NCBI RefSeq assembly: GCF_000272105.2
Contig: NZ_AJZD02000360.1
Span: 20,589 to 84,588 of the forward strand
Length of the DNA stretch: 64,000 nucleotides
Source: Vibrio splendidus 12E03
GTDB taxonomy: Bacteria > Pseudomonadota > Gammaproteobacteria > Enterobacterales > Vibrionaceae
Direction: 5' to 3'
The position numbers and the translations under genes are program-made. Numbering within the stretch: the first letter of the stretch is position 1; each line of letters opens with the position of its first letter. Positions 18,038 through 26,927 of this stretch are shown here, one piece after another. The notes beneath the pieces were generated by a model that was not told the DNA's origin, searched no databases, and was given only the letters and a program-made list of their open reading frames with translations.

Positions 18038-18475
18038 CTAGGGTGATGACATGAACTGACTTTGTGCCGACGAACATAACTTTCCGCACTGCGTAATTTG
18101 GCTTTCTAGGAAGTAGATATTACGTCTGCTTTTGACCCATTGGGCGCAAACTTCCAGTTCTTGACCAATCAAAATCGGATGGTGAAAACGAGACGTTAAA
18201 CTCACCGTCATCGCTTTGATACTGTTCTGAAATAGACAATGCAGCATCGCGCTATCATGCAGTGTGGTGACTATGCCACCCTGCATAATGCCATCGTAGC
18301 CCTCAGCTTTATCTGTTGGTACAATCTTGGCCTTGGTTTTATATTTAACTACTGCCTCATGCTTAGTTAAAGTCTCATGCTCGCCAACAGCTTCAAAACA
18401 AATGGCGCTGTCGTTGAAAAAACCTTGGCTGCACACTTGGCAACGCCGATGATTGTGTGGAATGAAAACCTTCAT
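18038..18475 (-). CDS. PaaI-type hotdog thioesterase
   Basis: 145-residue acyl-CoA thioesterase-like protein. The hotdog signature GIMQGGIVTTLHDSAMLHCLF has the expected catalytic-helix pattern, followed by VSLTSRFHHPILIGQELEVCAQWV. The N-terminus has a CQVC pair (HNHRRCQVCSQGFFND) that could bind a metal. Substrate unknown. It is divergent from the DUF134 gene by 34 bases, so their promoters overlap. Confidence 0.75.
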   Translation of the reverse strand: MKVFIPHNHRRCQVCSQGFFNDSAICFEAVGEHETLTKHEAVVKYKTKAKIVPTDKAEGYDGIMQGGIVTTLHDSAMLHCLFQNSIKAMTVSLTSRFHHPILIGQELEVCAQWVKSRRNIYFLESQITQCGKLCSSAQSQFMSSP

Positions 18476-18509
18476 ACTTACCTTTACCCATAGATTGCTA
18501 GAGATTGAT

Positions 18510-18788
18510 ATGGCTCGACCAAAAAAACATCGCCAGTTGTGTACCCGTACGGCTTACTCTTGTTTTAAGCCCAATGGTGTTCCTATGGACGAGCTTCATA
18601 AAGAAGAATTGCTATTAGAAGAGTTAGAAGCCTTACGCTTGGCTGATCAAGAAGGATTGAGCCAGCTTGAAGCCGCCGAGCAGATGCAGGTGTCTCGCCA
18701 AACGTTCGGCAACATCATCAAGCGTGCAAGAGCCAAAGTCGCCAAGTGCATCGTCAACGGCCATGCGTTGGTGATTCAAGGCAGTTAA
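18510..18788 (+). CDS. DUF134-family DNA-binding protein
   Basis: 92 residues. The conserved start MARPKKHRQLC and the sigma-70 region-4-like helix-turn-helix (LEALRLADQEGLSQLEAAEQMQVSRQTFGNIIKRARAKVA) define the family. DUF134 proteins commonly neighbour NifX/NifB-type iron-molybdenum-cofactor-fold proteins, as here with the convergent pair on the other strand. It probably regulates that pair. The ATG at 18510 matches the family start. Confidence 0.85.
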   Translation: MARPKKHRQLCTRTAYSCFKPNGVPMDELHKEELLLEELEALRLADQEGLSQLEAAEQMQVSRQTFGNIIKRARAKVAKCIVNGHALVIQGS

Positions 18789-18840
18789 TTCACGTGTTAG
18801 CCAGAAGTTATTTAACTCAGCGAGCGAGAACTCTTGATAC

Positions 18841-19038
18841 TTAGCTTGATGGCTCAGTAATCTGATATAACTTTCGGCTTTGCCCTTCACACACATCCTT
18901 GCAATTGCATTCGCGCTCAATGTCTAACTGTGCGAGTCCTCCACAACTGCCTTTGATTGGCTTGCGCGAAAAAATCACGCCTATCGCCATCAGTGTAACG
19001 ACTCCGACAAACCCCAATAGCGTCAACAAAAAGGTCAT
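18841..19038 (-). CDS. NqrM-like (DUF539) iron-delivery protein
   Basis: 65 residues: one membrane helix (about 3-22), then a Cys motif with Cys32 in KGSCGGL and Cys44, Cys46 and Cys50 in ECNCKDVC. This matches NqrM, which helps place the iron centre in the Na+-translocating NADH:quinone reductase. The usual nqrM sits after the nqr operon and apbE; this copy instead overlaps a NifX-like gene by 4 bases (ATGA), so it is probably a paralogue with an iron-sulfur-related role. Confidence 0.75.
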   Translation of the reverse strand: MTFLLTLLGFVGVVTLMAIGVIFSRKPIKGSCGGLAQLDIERECNCKDVCEGQSRKLYQITEPSS

Positions 19039-19481
19039 TTACGGAACCCTCGAATAGCGCCTAACTGATTAGGCTGTGCCATTAAAATCGAAGCTTGTTT
19101 TTTGTGCCCTTTCTCGCCGCACATTTTATTGCTACACCCGCTATTTCGCGACTCGCGACCATAATCGAGGTCGGTTACTTCTTGTAGATTGCTAAAATCC
19201 AGAGTGGTAACTTCGGCTTTTCCTTTAGATTTAAAAACGCGAACATCATGATTGAACAAGTGCGACAGCATTTTCTTCCCGATGTGACGAACCACAACAG
19301 CTTTCACATCATAAGATTTAACTACGGACATCCATTGCTTCTTCTTATTGCACGGGCTGTCTGACTCAACCAAAGGAATAAGATGCTTTATTTGTTGTTG
19401 CTCATCGACAATCGCGATCTGTGGAGAACGGGCAAAATGGTTGCCGACATGAAGGTCACGACAAGGTATTGCGTATAACAT
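19035..19481 (-). CDS. NifX/NifB-type dinitrogenase iron-molybdenum cofactor fold protein
   Basis: 148 residues. An N-terminal NifX-like domain (MLYAIPCRDLHVGNHFARSPQIAIVDEQ...DVKAVVVRHIGKKMLSHLFNHDVRVFKSKG) is followed by a tail with several Cys and Lys residues (NSGCSNKMCGEKGHKKQ). The family binds iron-sulfur or iron-molybdenum clusters; in non-fixing bacteria its job is undefined. It starts the operon that ends with the NqrM-like gene. A 14-bp perfect palindrome lies about 50 bases upstream. Confidence 0.75.
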   Translation of the reverse strand: MLYAIPCRDLHVGNHFARSPQIAIVDEQQQIKHLIPLVESDSPCNKKKQWMSVVKSYDVKAVVVRHIGKKMLSHLFNHDVRVFKSKGKAEVTTLDFSNLQEVTDLDYGRESRNSGCSNKMCGEKGHKKQASILMAQPNQLGAIRGFRK

Positions 19482-19529
19482 AGTAACTTCCTGTTATTGA
19501 TGATCAGAAGTTCAGCATACGCCCCGTTA

Positions 19530-19543
19530 TTGGCATATGCCAA
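19530..19543. promoter_or_regulatory. candidate operator, perfect palindrome TTGGCATATGCCAA
   Basis: Fourteen-base perfect palindrome 49 bases upstream of the NifX-like gene start. The nearby DUF134 regulator is the obvious candidate to bind it; that link is inferred from position only. Confidence 0.45.
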
Positions 19544-19735
19544 CAACTATCATGTGAAAAATAAGATTTACTGGATCGATAGCTAAGATCACAAGCACCC
19601 AAACTTACCGTCATCTTCAGCCTATCTCAGTTACCTTTCAAATAACCATATATACTAGGGGGTAGTATTTTATGCTTGGGGTATTTTTTTGCGTTGTTAA
19701 TGCCTGTTATCAAGAGCCAAGCTCAAACCCATTAC

Positions 19736-19765
19736 AAAAAGGCCTCGCACAACCGAGAGCTTAAT
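19736..19765 (+). repeat. decayed copy of the dispersed terminator repeat
   Basis: AAAAAGGCCTCGCA is the same left arm as in the six good copies between 37 and 59 kb, but the right arm has lost complementarity (ACCGAGAGCTTAA). The surrounding 19544-19918 holds no gene. Confidence 0.5.
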
Positions 19766-19918
19766 CGACTATTCAACGTCACACACTAGTCTGAATAATG
19801 TCGAATCAGGGACCAATCAAAGATGTTTATAGGAAAAATAGGTTGGATTGAAAATCAAGAATTACAGTCGGCTTCAATGTAAACAAGCTTATAATTTGAA
19901 GTGAACAACGCATCGAGT

Positions 19919-19933
19919 TGTTATAGTATAACA
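19919..19933. promoter_or_regulatory. candidate Zur operator upstream of DUF1007-NicO
   Basis: TGTTATA-G-TATAACA is a perfect 15-base core of the gamma-proteobacterial Zur box. It lies 25 bases before the DUF1007 start codon, over the likely promoter. Together with the box at 7847 it suggests that a Zur regulon has at least two members in this window. Confidence 0.65.
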
Positions 19934-19958
19934 TCACACTAAATTACCATCATTTCTC

Positions 19959-20681
19959 ATGAAAGAGCCATTTATTCTAATCGATGTCATCAATCGCCTC
20001 TCCACACGCTATGTAAGCCGTTTCTCGACATGCTTTCGCTCTCTCAAGGGCTTGACTGTTGGCCTAGCATTATTGTGTTTTTCGCCAAATCTATATGCCC
20101 ACCCTCACTCTTGGATAGAGATGAAAACTCATATTGAGGGAGAGAATGGCATGATCACCGGTCTCTCTATGGAGTGGTCTTTTGATGCAATGACCTCGAT
20201 GTACATGTTGGATGGAGAAGACGTCTCTACCGATACAGAAACTGAAACATTCAAAAAGCTCGCTGCGTCTGTAATCGAAAACATGATGTACGAGCACTAC
20301 TTCACGTATTTTTATGATGGTGAAGAGCCCATCAAATATCAGGTGGTTGAGAACGCAAAGTTTGAGCGTGATAAAGCCAAGATGGTTCTAACATTTGACC
20401 TACCACTTTCTAAACCTAAGCCAGTGACACGAGACTCGCTTCGCGTATTGATTTTTGACCCTAGTTACTTTGTCGACATGTCGTGGCTATCCAATAGAGA
20501 CGTGACATTGTCACTTAAACTAGCGAGACAATGTCAGTTGGAACTAATCGAGCCCAACCCGACGCCAGAACAGATGAGTTATGCGATGTCTTTACCTGTC
20601 GATGCAGATCCAGATAACACGTTAGGCCAACTGTTTACTCAATCGGTCAAGCTTCATTGTGCGGCAGTTCCTACACCCTAA
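19959..20681 (+). CDS. DUF1007-family periplasmic metal-uptake accessory protein
   Basis: 240 residues with a long N-terminal region ending in a hydrophobic stretch (GLTVGLALLCFSPNLYA) and a probable mature start at HPHSWIEMKTHIEGENGMITGLSMEWSFDAMTS, the family signature with a His-containing N-terminus suited to metal binding. DUF1007 proteins pair with NicO permeases; here the NicO gene follows after 77 bases. The upstream Zur-like box points to zinc. The annotated start gives an unusually long n-region, so a later non-ATG start is possible. Confidence 0.8.
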   Translation: MKEPFILIDVINRLSTRYVSRFSTCFRSLKGLTVGLALLCFSPNLYAHPHSWIEMKTHIEGENGMITGLSMEWSFDAMTSMYMLDGEDVSTDTETETFKKLAASVIENMMYEHYFTYFYDGEEPIKYQVVENAKFERDKAKMVLTFDLPLSKPKPVTRDSLRVLIFDPSYFVDMSWLSNRDVTLSLKLARQCQLELIEPNPTPEQMSYAMSLPVDADPDNTLGQLFTQSVKLHCAAVPTP

Positions 20682-20758
20682 TAAAGCAACTCTTTACCGC
20701 CATGACGTAAGCCTCTCAATTCATTTAGAGAAAAATATCTGATATAGGTTCTTGTGAA

Positions 20759-21856
20759 ATGCAGACAAATCAAATTAAAACAAACTATTACCTTATTAGC
20801 GCCGGAGCTTTATTGCTTGTTGCTGTCGGTGCATATCAACTGTGGTCTATGTGGCCATCGTTAGTTATCTCTAGCATCCAATGGCAAAGAGAAATCAATT
20901 CAGAGCTTGCAGACCTACTCTATGAAGCTAAGTCCAACCCTTGGGGTGCAGGCAGTTACCTTATCGGGTTCAGCTTTATCTATGGCATGCTTCATTCTCT
21001 GGGGCCTGGGCATGGCAAAGTTATCGTGTCTACTTACTTAGCGACTCACCCAACCAAAGCCAAGGCGAGTTTAGTGCTGACAATCGTATCTGCATTTTTA
21101 CAAGCATTAGTCGCAATCTTATTAGTAAGCGTGTTGCTATGGGGCTTTAGCGCTTCTATGCGAATGGTGAATGACAAAGCAAATATGTTTGTTTCATTAA
21201 GCTTTGCCTTAGTCTCGGTCGTCGGCGCGCTTATATGTTGGAAGACTTTGAAAATTATCTATACCACGTTTCGCAAACCTAAACTGAAAGTGAAAGCGAT
21301 CACCACATTAGCTGCCGATACGTCTTCGCCAATTACAGTCCAATCCCCCATGGCGCTTCGCTCATCAGTACCAGCTGGTTCAATGATGTTGACCCCATCA
21401 AACGCATTACAACCTGCAGAACACACTCATTCCGACCATTCACATGCCAACTGTGGGTGCGGCCACCAGCATGTTGCCGATGCAGACTCAATCAACAAAG
21501 CCTCAACGCTCCGAGAATATGCGGGAATCATCGTGACGATAGGCGTGAGACCATGTACTGGCGCGATTATGGTTCTGCTTTTCGCAAACATGATTGGTCT
21601 ATATTGGATGGGTGTTGGCAGTGCTTTTGCCATGGCGACTGGTACTGCTTTCACAACCTCGGCGATTGCTATAATGACACTAACAGGCAAGAACTTGGTA
21701 AAACGCTATTTGGCAGCAGGTAACAAGAATAACAGTGCTTCACTAAAAGCCGCAGGTCATTATTTACAGCTATTCGGTGGTGTTTTACTTGTCTTAATTG
21801 GCTTGTTGCTAATGAGTGGACAAGACAGCGGTATGTCGCCTGTTTTCACTATGTAG
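20759..21856 (+). CDS. NicO-family divalent metal transporter (RcnA-like fold)
   Basis: 365-residue membrane protein with about six membrane helices. Signature HSLGPGHGKVIVSTYLATHPT near residue 80, a second GVRPCTGAIMVLLFANMIGL segment near residue 262, and between them a His/Cys-rich cytoplasmic loop (EHTHSDHSHANCGCGHQHVADAD). The family moves Ni, Co or Zn. Being paired with DUF1007 and behind a Zur-like box suggests zinc acquisition rather than RcnA-type export. Confidence 0.85.
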   Translation: MQTNQIKTNYYLISAGALLLVAVGAYQLWSMWPSLVISSIQWQREINSELADLLYEAKSNPWGAGSYLIGFSFIYGMLHSLGPGHGKVIVSTYLATHPTKAKASLVLTIVSAFLQALVAILLVSVLLWGFSASMRMVNDKANMFVSLSFALVSVVGALICWKTLKIIYTTFRKPKLKVKAITTLAADTSSPITVQSPMALRSSVPAGSMMLTPSNALQPAEHTHSDHSHANCGCGHQHVADADSINKASTLREYAGIIVTIGVRPCTGAIMVLLFANMIGLYWMGVGSAFAMATGTAFTTSAIAIMTLTGKNLVKRYLAAGNKNNSASLKAAGHYLQLFGGVLLVLIGLLLMSGQDSGMSPVFTM

Positions 21857-22344
21857 CGAACGATGTAATAACAAACCTCAGTTTATTGCGACCTTTACCA
21901 TTTTTACTAAAAAACACTAGCCCTTATCTCTCAAATCTGAATTGACAGCCACATAATTTCTACTAACCTAACTTTGCACTGCCAGTTAGGTTAGTAGTCA
22001 GCCATTCAGAACAGCGCGCTCTATGTAGTTCTGTAACAAACCTACATCCAACTTTGATTTTCCTATTCTTAGCTACTCTTTCATAAACTAACTTAGATTG
22101 TTCTAACAATATTAGAGCACTATCCCCCTCCTTTTGAAAATAAGGACATAACTTCCGCAATCCAGAAACTGCGATCGCACTCTTCCTATTTTGAAAAAAA
22201 TAGAGCAGCAGTTTTATCAATTGAGTAACAAGCCGAAATTATACCCAATAAATTTCACATCAAACTCCAAACCTTTACCTTACAACTACAGATAGAGCTT
22301 TCTTCAACCAAATTCTTGGATAACCTATACTCAAAGGTAGACAA
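21857..22344. other. intergenic region with a 14-bp inverted repeat
   Basis: At 21960-21997 a perfect 14-bp inverted repeat (CTACTAACCTAACT and complement, 10-base loop) lies 100 bases after the NicO gene; it has no T-run on either strand. A minus-strand frame of 85 codons (21963-22220) starts with TTG and ends inside the hairpin; it is not supported as a gene. Confidence 0.45.
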
Positions 22345-23862
22345 ATGAAACTATACATTCCGAGCGCCACGCTCAGTGTTTTGTTACTTTCTCCGAGTTT
22401 CGCGAGTGCCGAAGATATACCTGATTCATACGAATTGCGTAATTTTTCGATGCGCTCACAAAGCTCTGGGATAGCCCCACCGCAAGAAGAACTCGGCGTT
22501 TATGTTGTGAATTCGGGTCCTGGTCTGGATACCGGTTGTACCTATGCTTCTGGCGGACCTCTACTTATCTCTTTACCTGTTCCTATGGTCGTCAGCCCCA
22601 ACGTTTTACAAAGTGACGGGAGAATTGCTCCGAGTAAACTGGGCGATATGCAGCAAAAAGGCGTTATCGGTTCTAACGCAAGGATCAGCATGCCGGTCTT
22701 CGACATAGACTCCAATGCCAACGTCAGTAATATTGCTCCAGAAATAGATATCGTATCTTTTAACGGAAAGTCTTTAGGTACGCTGCAAGGCGCTGATAAC
22801 CGTTGGACGGATACTAACCTTCAAGTCGATATCAGTGATATCAAGTTCGGCCAAAACAATAAGATTCGCGTCGATATTGATACTGGCAATACGGGAGACA
22901 ACTGGTGTATGTCTGTCGATTGGGTCTCAATCGAGTTTGATGTTGCCATTCCTGTGATTCTTGCTCATGGCATTGCTGCACAATCAGACACTTGGGATGA
23001 TGATACGGCTCCAGGCGTGCTTTCTACACTTGATGACTATGGCATTCGTTATACTCGTTTCTCTGCTGACAAAAATGGAACCACAGCGACTAACGCTAAT
23101 ATCTTGAACAACAAAATTCAGGGTTTTCTCGATGAGTTGCAATCCGACAAAGCTCACGTCATTGCACACAGTAAAGGCGGGCTAGATACCCAAAACCTCA
23201 AAGCACTTAGCCCTTCCTTTGAGATAACCTCCCTTTCTACTTTCTCCACACCTCACCTTGGTAGCGTCGCAGCAGATTTGTCGGTGATAAAAATGGACCA
23301 CTACGCAGATATCTACAGTAACGTCAGTACCAATCCAAATAATTACGCTGGCAAGTACATGCAACTCCCAAATATTCCGTTTGCGGGTCCTAAAATGCCT
23401 GGTATCCGTGATCTAACAACGGATACAGCATCAAGCGCGATCCAAATGCGTACTCGCGGCAATATTGCAAATACATTTTCTATTGGGGCAAATGCAGATC
23501 TCAACCAAGACGGTGTTATTGAGAAAGATCCTGACATCGTTGGCCTATTCCCATGGGGATCGCGTTGGGCAGGCGTTACCGCTTGGCAGGCGCTAAGAAG
23601 CTTTAGTTCTGCGGCCTACCTCGATACTCAAACTCAATCGGTCACAATGCCAAGTGGGTATGGACCACAAGCTCATCCAATCACCATAGTCAGTTACCAA
23701 GCCATTCAAACAGTACCGCAAGAAAATGATGTTGTTGTAACCTTGGCAAGCGCTAACCCAAGTTATACCAATGCATTGGGTAACGTATTGGCTAACCACT
23801 CAACAATGAAAACGGGACAAAACGTTGAACGTTTTCTACAACAAATTATTTCAATGCGCTAA
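22345..23862 (+). CDS. secreted alpha/beta-hydrolase (lipase/esterase-like)
   Basis: 505 residues. Signal peptide MKLYIPSATLSVLLLSPSFASA, then a beta-rich domain of about 190 residues (VYVVNSGPGLDTGCTY...IDIVSFNGKSLGTL...NKIRVDIDTG), then an alpha/beta-hydrolase domain from about residue 203: PVILAHGIAAQSDTW (oxyanion region), nucleophile Ser in VIAHSKGGLD near residue 276, and a late His candidate in LANHSTMKTG. Probably periplasmic or exported. It is followed after 12 bases by a large beta-rich secreted protein, so the two form one transcript. Substrate unknown; a lipid ester or polyester is possible. Confidence 0.75.
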   Translation: MKLYIPSATLSVLLLSPSFASAEDIPDSYELRNFSMRSQSSGIAPPQEELGVYVVNSGPGLDTGCTYASGGPLLISLPVPMVVSPNVLQSDGRIAPSKLGDMQQKGVIGSNARISMPVFDIDSNANVSNIAPEIDIVSFNGKSLGTLQGADNRWTDTNLQVDISDIKFGQNNKIRVDIDTGNTGDNWCMSVDWVSIEFDVAIPVILAHGIAAQSDTWDDDTAPGVLSTLDDYGIRYTRFSADKNGTTATNANILNNKIQGFLDELQSDKAHVIAHSKGGLDTQNLKALSPSFEITSLSTFSTPHLGSVAADLSVIKMDHYADIYSNVSTNPNNYAGKYMQLPNIPFAGPKMPGIRDLTTDTASSAIQMRTRGNIANTFSIGANADLNQDGVIEKDPDIVGLFPWGSRWAGVTAWQALRSFSSAAYLDTQTQSVTMPSGYGPQAHPITIVSYQAIQTVPQENDVVVTLASANPSYTNALGNVLANHSTMKTGQNVERFLQQIISMR

Positions 23863-23874
23863 GGAGTGGCCACA

Positions 23875-25869
23875 ATGAAATTCATCAAGCAATTAGTGAT
23901 GGTGTTCAGTCTTTTCTGTACCTTCATCACACCGGCTATCGCCAGTAATGCAATACCCGTTGGGATGAGTACAAGCACGACACTATCTCAACCAGTGACT
24001 AGTAACGATAACGAAGTCACAATGCTATTTACCATCGACAAAGCGGAAGCCCTAAAAGCAGAAATCATCGTGCCGTTGGATGATGCAACCGTATATTTAG
24101 TAAAGCCTAACGGGCAAGTCGCAACATCATCCAATGATGTGCAAGCGAACATACTTTCAGGTGACACACAAAGTCCGCCGCTACCGGGCAGCTATTTATT
24201 TTTGCCTGAAGTAACTAACCCTGAACCTGGCGAATGGAAGATCGTCGTTGATTTTCCAAACCCAAGTTACAACACAGTAATTATTGCTCAGGTTGCGATC
24301 CAATCCCCTATTGCGTTTGGCATGGCGATAGCTGCAAACCAATTTGTGGTCGGTGAACCAGTTCCCGTTTCTGCATTACTGACAAACAAAGGGAATCCAA
24401 TCACAGGTGCCCAAACCAGCGCAGTGATCATTGATGAAGCTGGAATAAAAACACGCCTGACGCTTAAAGATGAGGGTGTCAATTTCGATGCTATTGCTAA
24501 AGATGGTGTCTACAGCAATATTTTCGTTCCACCCGCTGAAGGGGATTATCTAATTGAAGGCATAACGTCTTTTGAAGAATATGGAACAACTATCACTCGC
24601 CAGACAAGTAAAAAAATCCACGTACTACCCTCTGACATTGAATTTGTCAGCCTCTCACTCGCTCCACTGTTTTCCTCTGAAGGCTGTGTTATTGCCTTAG
24701 AGCAGCGCTTGGAACTTGATGTTAAATCCGCGGGGGATTTTGCCATTCATGGTTACCTCACCGATGGAATTGACGAGCTGAACACAAGCAAACGTCTGCA
24801 ACTCAAACCTGCGAAGCAAATCGTCAATCTACAGTACTCAACTGAAGATATTTTTGGCGCGTTTGATTCAGCGTCTACTTTGACCTCCAACCCGACGATC
24901 ATCTACGCAATCACTCAAGATGACATACGAATTTCAGCTCCTCGAATTCAGTTTGAAGAATTTATTGATTTAGCATCTTTTGAGCGTTGCCGCGAACCGA
25001 TTGAAGTCACGGGGAGTTTAGTCACCACACCGACTATGTCGCAAGATGGAACCTACATTGATTCGCTGAGTTTTGAGTTTCCTATCCATGTTATGCGCAG
25101 TGGAACTTACACAGGTTCGGTAAATATCGTTGGTGCAGCCGGAGAGTATTTAGAGCTAGTGAGTTTCCAAGAACCGCTTGAGGCTGGCGAAAACACCATC
25201 AAGTTTACCGTTCCTTGTGACACGTTTAAGCAAGCCGATGGTCCTTATGAACTGAACGCACTGCTAATCTACAGTGGCGTTGACTCCTATCGACAAGGAG
25301 TTCTCGGTCAAACTCCACCATACCAAGCCTCTGATTTCAGTCCGCCAGTGAATGTGACCCTCCCCTCTAACCTATTCGGTTTGGAAAGAGAAAACTGGCA
25401 AGCAACCCCGGCAACACAAGTCACGCAACATCGTGTCGGTGGTTACTTAAGAGCGGGGGCTTCAATCCCATACGACTACGAAACACTAGCGAGTTTTGAC
25501 TTAAGTGAGGTTCGAGGGAAAATTAAACAGGCAACGCTTATTGTTGATTTCGGAGATTCAACTCTTCAATTTCCATTCTACAATGTAACTGCGCATATCG
25601 TTAATCAAACTTGGTCTCCAAACACACTGGATTACGACACGTTCTGTGAGTCTTTTACAATATGTGCAGCATGGAGTAATCCACTCACTACATTCAACAA
25701 CGTAGAAGCAGGTCAAACGCTTAGGTTTACCAACTCTAAACTATTAGAAGCATTAAATGAGAAGAGAGTGTCTGGGTTGAACAAACTAGATATTGCTCTT
25801 ACCTCTTCTCCCTATGAAAGAAGTTTCTTCATTAACGTTAAGCAGGTGTCATTATTCATCGAGTACTGA
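23875..25869 (+). CDS. large secreted beta-rich protein, partner of the esterase
   Basis: 664 residues with signal peptide (MKFIKQLVMVFSLFCTFITPAIA). The middle (FGMAIAANQFVVGEPVPVSALLTNKGNPITGAQTSAVIIDEAG...GVNFDAIAKDGVYSNIFVPPAEGDYLIEG) matches the immunoglobulin-like choice-of-anchor X type domain, and the C-terminal 150 residues (ATPATQVTQHRVGGYLRAGAS...DLSEVRGKIKQATLIVDFGD) look like a DNRLRE/lectin-like jelly roll. No C-terminal sorting tag was seen. The ATG at 23875 has AAGGAG 8 bases upstream. It may bind the esterase, a surface or the substrate. Confidence 0.7.
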   Translation: MKFIKQLVMVFSLFCTFITPAIASNAIPVGMSTSTTLSQPVTSNDNEVTMLFTIDKAEALKAEIIVPLDDATVYLVKPNGQVATSSNDVQANILSGDTQSPPLPGSYLFLPEVTNPEPGEWKIVVDFPNPSYNTVIIAQVAIQSPIAFGMAIAANQFVVGEPVPVSALLTNKGNPITGAQTSAVIIDEAGIKTRLTLKDEGVNFDAIAKDGVYSNIFVPPAEGDYLIEGITSFEEYGTTITRQTSKKIHVLPSDIEFVSLSLAPLFSSEGCVIALEQRLELDVKSAGDFAIHGYLTDGIDELNTSKRLQLKPAKQIVNLQYSTEDIFGAFDSASTLTSNPTIIYAITQDDIRISAPRIQFEEFIDLASFERCREPIEVTGSLVTTPTMSQDGTYIDSLSFEFPIHVMRSGTYTGSVNIVGAAGEYLELVSFQEPLEAGENTIKFTVPCDTFKQADGPYELNALLIYSGVDSYRQGVLGQTPPYQASDFSPPVNVTLPSNLFGLERENWQATPATQVTQHRVGGYLRAGASIPYDYETLASFDLSEVRGKIKQATLIVDFGDSTLQFPFYNVTAHIVNQTWSPNTLDYDTFCESFTICAAWSNPLTTFNNVEAGQTLRFTNSKLLEALNEKRVSGLNKLDIALTSSPYERSFFINVKQVSLFIEY

Positions 25870-25892
25870 TCCTAAAACTGAAATAGAATAAG

Positions 25893-25923
25893 GCCATGCC
25901 CAAGGTATCGCTTTGGGCATGGC
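25893..25923 (+). terminator. hairpin after the secreted pair
   Basis: GCCATGCCCAA and its complement form an 11-12-bp stem with an 8-base loop, but only a weak T-tail follows. From here to 26336 no gene is seen. Confidence 0.6.
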
Positions 25924-26336
25924 TTCTCAGAGTGAACAGTGATGAACTTTGCAAGCTTCATATGTTTATTCTGTTAGAGCAGACTATGCCAGCCCCTCAA
26001 CAGTAGTGATAAAACACGCTAATCACTATAGACTCCATCAACCAACAAAATGAGATCGAAGTTTTATCCAAAAAGGCCAGTAGTCCCAACAACCGGGTGA
26101 CTCCACAGATCTATCCATCCCATCACCAATTTTTTAGGTGACTTTAAAGATGCCCCTACACTAGTCTGATAGCTAAAGTTAGAATAGACCCGTTAAGTAT
26201 CATCGATTTACAAAACAGAGCCAAAATATCTAAATAAAAACAGTGAGAAGCGATACAATAATCAAGTTGCAAAATTGCAGCGTGGGACACCTGCCCACTG
26301 ACAGCCCATTCACAGAGAACCATAAAGTAGCCTCAC

Positions 26337-26840
26337 ATGTCTAAAGAACCCGGTTTCACCACAGAATACACCCTCGACAAGACGTTTTTTGCAGAGTGTT
26401 ATGATCAAACTAGCCTTCCGACTCAGTTTCCAAAAGCCTATCTAAAGGGAATATTATTTCTTATTTTTGGTGTGGTTCTACTAGAGTTTGAACTATTACC
26501 TAATGGCTACGTTGGTTGGTTCTTCATTGTTTTGAGTGTGATTGAAGCATTCAGTGTGTACTGCAAAAGAACTTGGTGGTTGTGGAGACAAAAAATCAGC
26601 TCAGGCGCTGGCAGTAAAATAGTCTTTCAAGGTGATGCTAACGGAGTAAGTTACAAAAACCACAAAGCGACCAACACCATCGCGTGGAGTGACATCGACC
26701 AACTTGAGCAGACCGATCTTGGTTTTATCCTGCATATCGGTAAACAACGCCAATATGTGAGTAAATCTTGTTTAACTGATGAAGCCATTGCCTTCATGAT
26801 TGAACAACACGAAGCTTCCAACGCTCCTAAAACGCCCTAA
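26337..26840 (+). CDS. YcxB-family membrane protein
   Basis: 167 residues: N-terminal soluble strand (GFTTEYTLDKTFFAECYDQ), two adjacent membrane helices (about 35-78), and a C-terminal YcxB-like domain (ISSGAGSKIVFQGDANGVSYKNHKATNTIAWSDIDQLEQTDLGFILHIGKQRQYVSKSC). Function unknown. Ends 16 bases before a terminator. Confidence 0.7.
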   Translation: MSKEPGFTTEYTLDKTFFAECYDQTSLPTQFPKAYLKGILFLIFGVVLLEFELLPNGYVGWFFIVLSVIEAFSVYCKRTWWLWRQKISSGAGSKIVFQGDANGVSYKNHKATNTIAWSDIDQLEQTDLGFILHIGKQRQYVSKSCLTDEAIAFMIEQHEASNAPKTP

Positions 26841-26856
26841 GCAAACTAATACCAAT

Positions 26857-26886
26857 AAATGCCTGCCAATTTGGCAGGCATTTTTC
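26857..26886 (+). terminator. terminator after YcxB-family gene
   Basis: 12-bp perfect stem AAATGCCTGCCA and complement, short loop, then T5. Confidence 0.85.
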
Positions 26887-26927
26887 TATCACCGATGGCA
26901 AGTGAATGGAATAATCGGATAACACCA

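Noticed and set aside
19482..19958. Attachment site or integron attC around the GGCCTCGC sequence
   Set aside because: No GTTRRRY core or integrase; it is a decayed copy of the terminator repeat.
21963..22220. 85-codon frame on the minus strand after the NicO gene
   Set aside because: It begins with TTG, has no good ribosome site, its end lies in a hairpin and the composition is unlike a folded protein.
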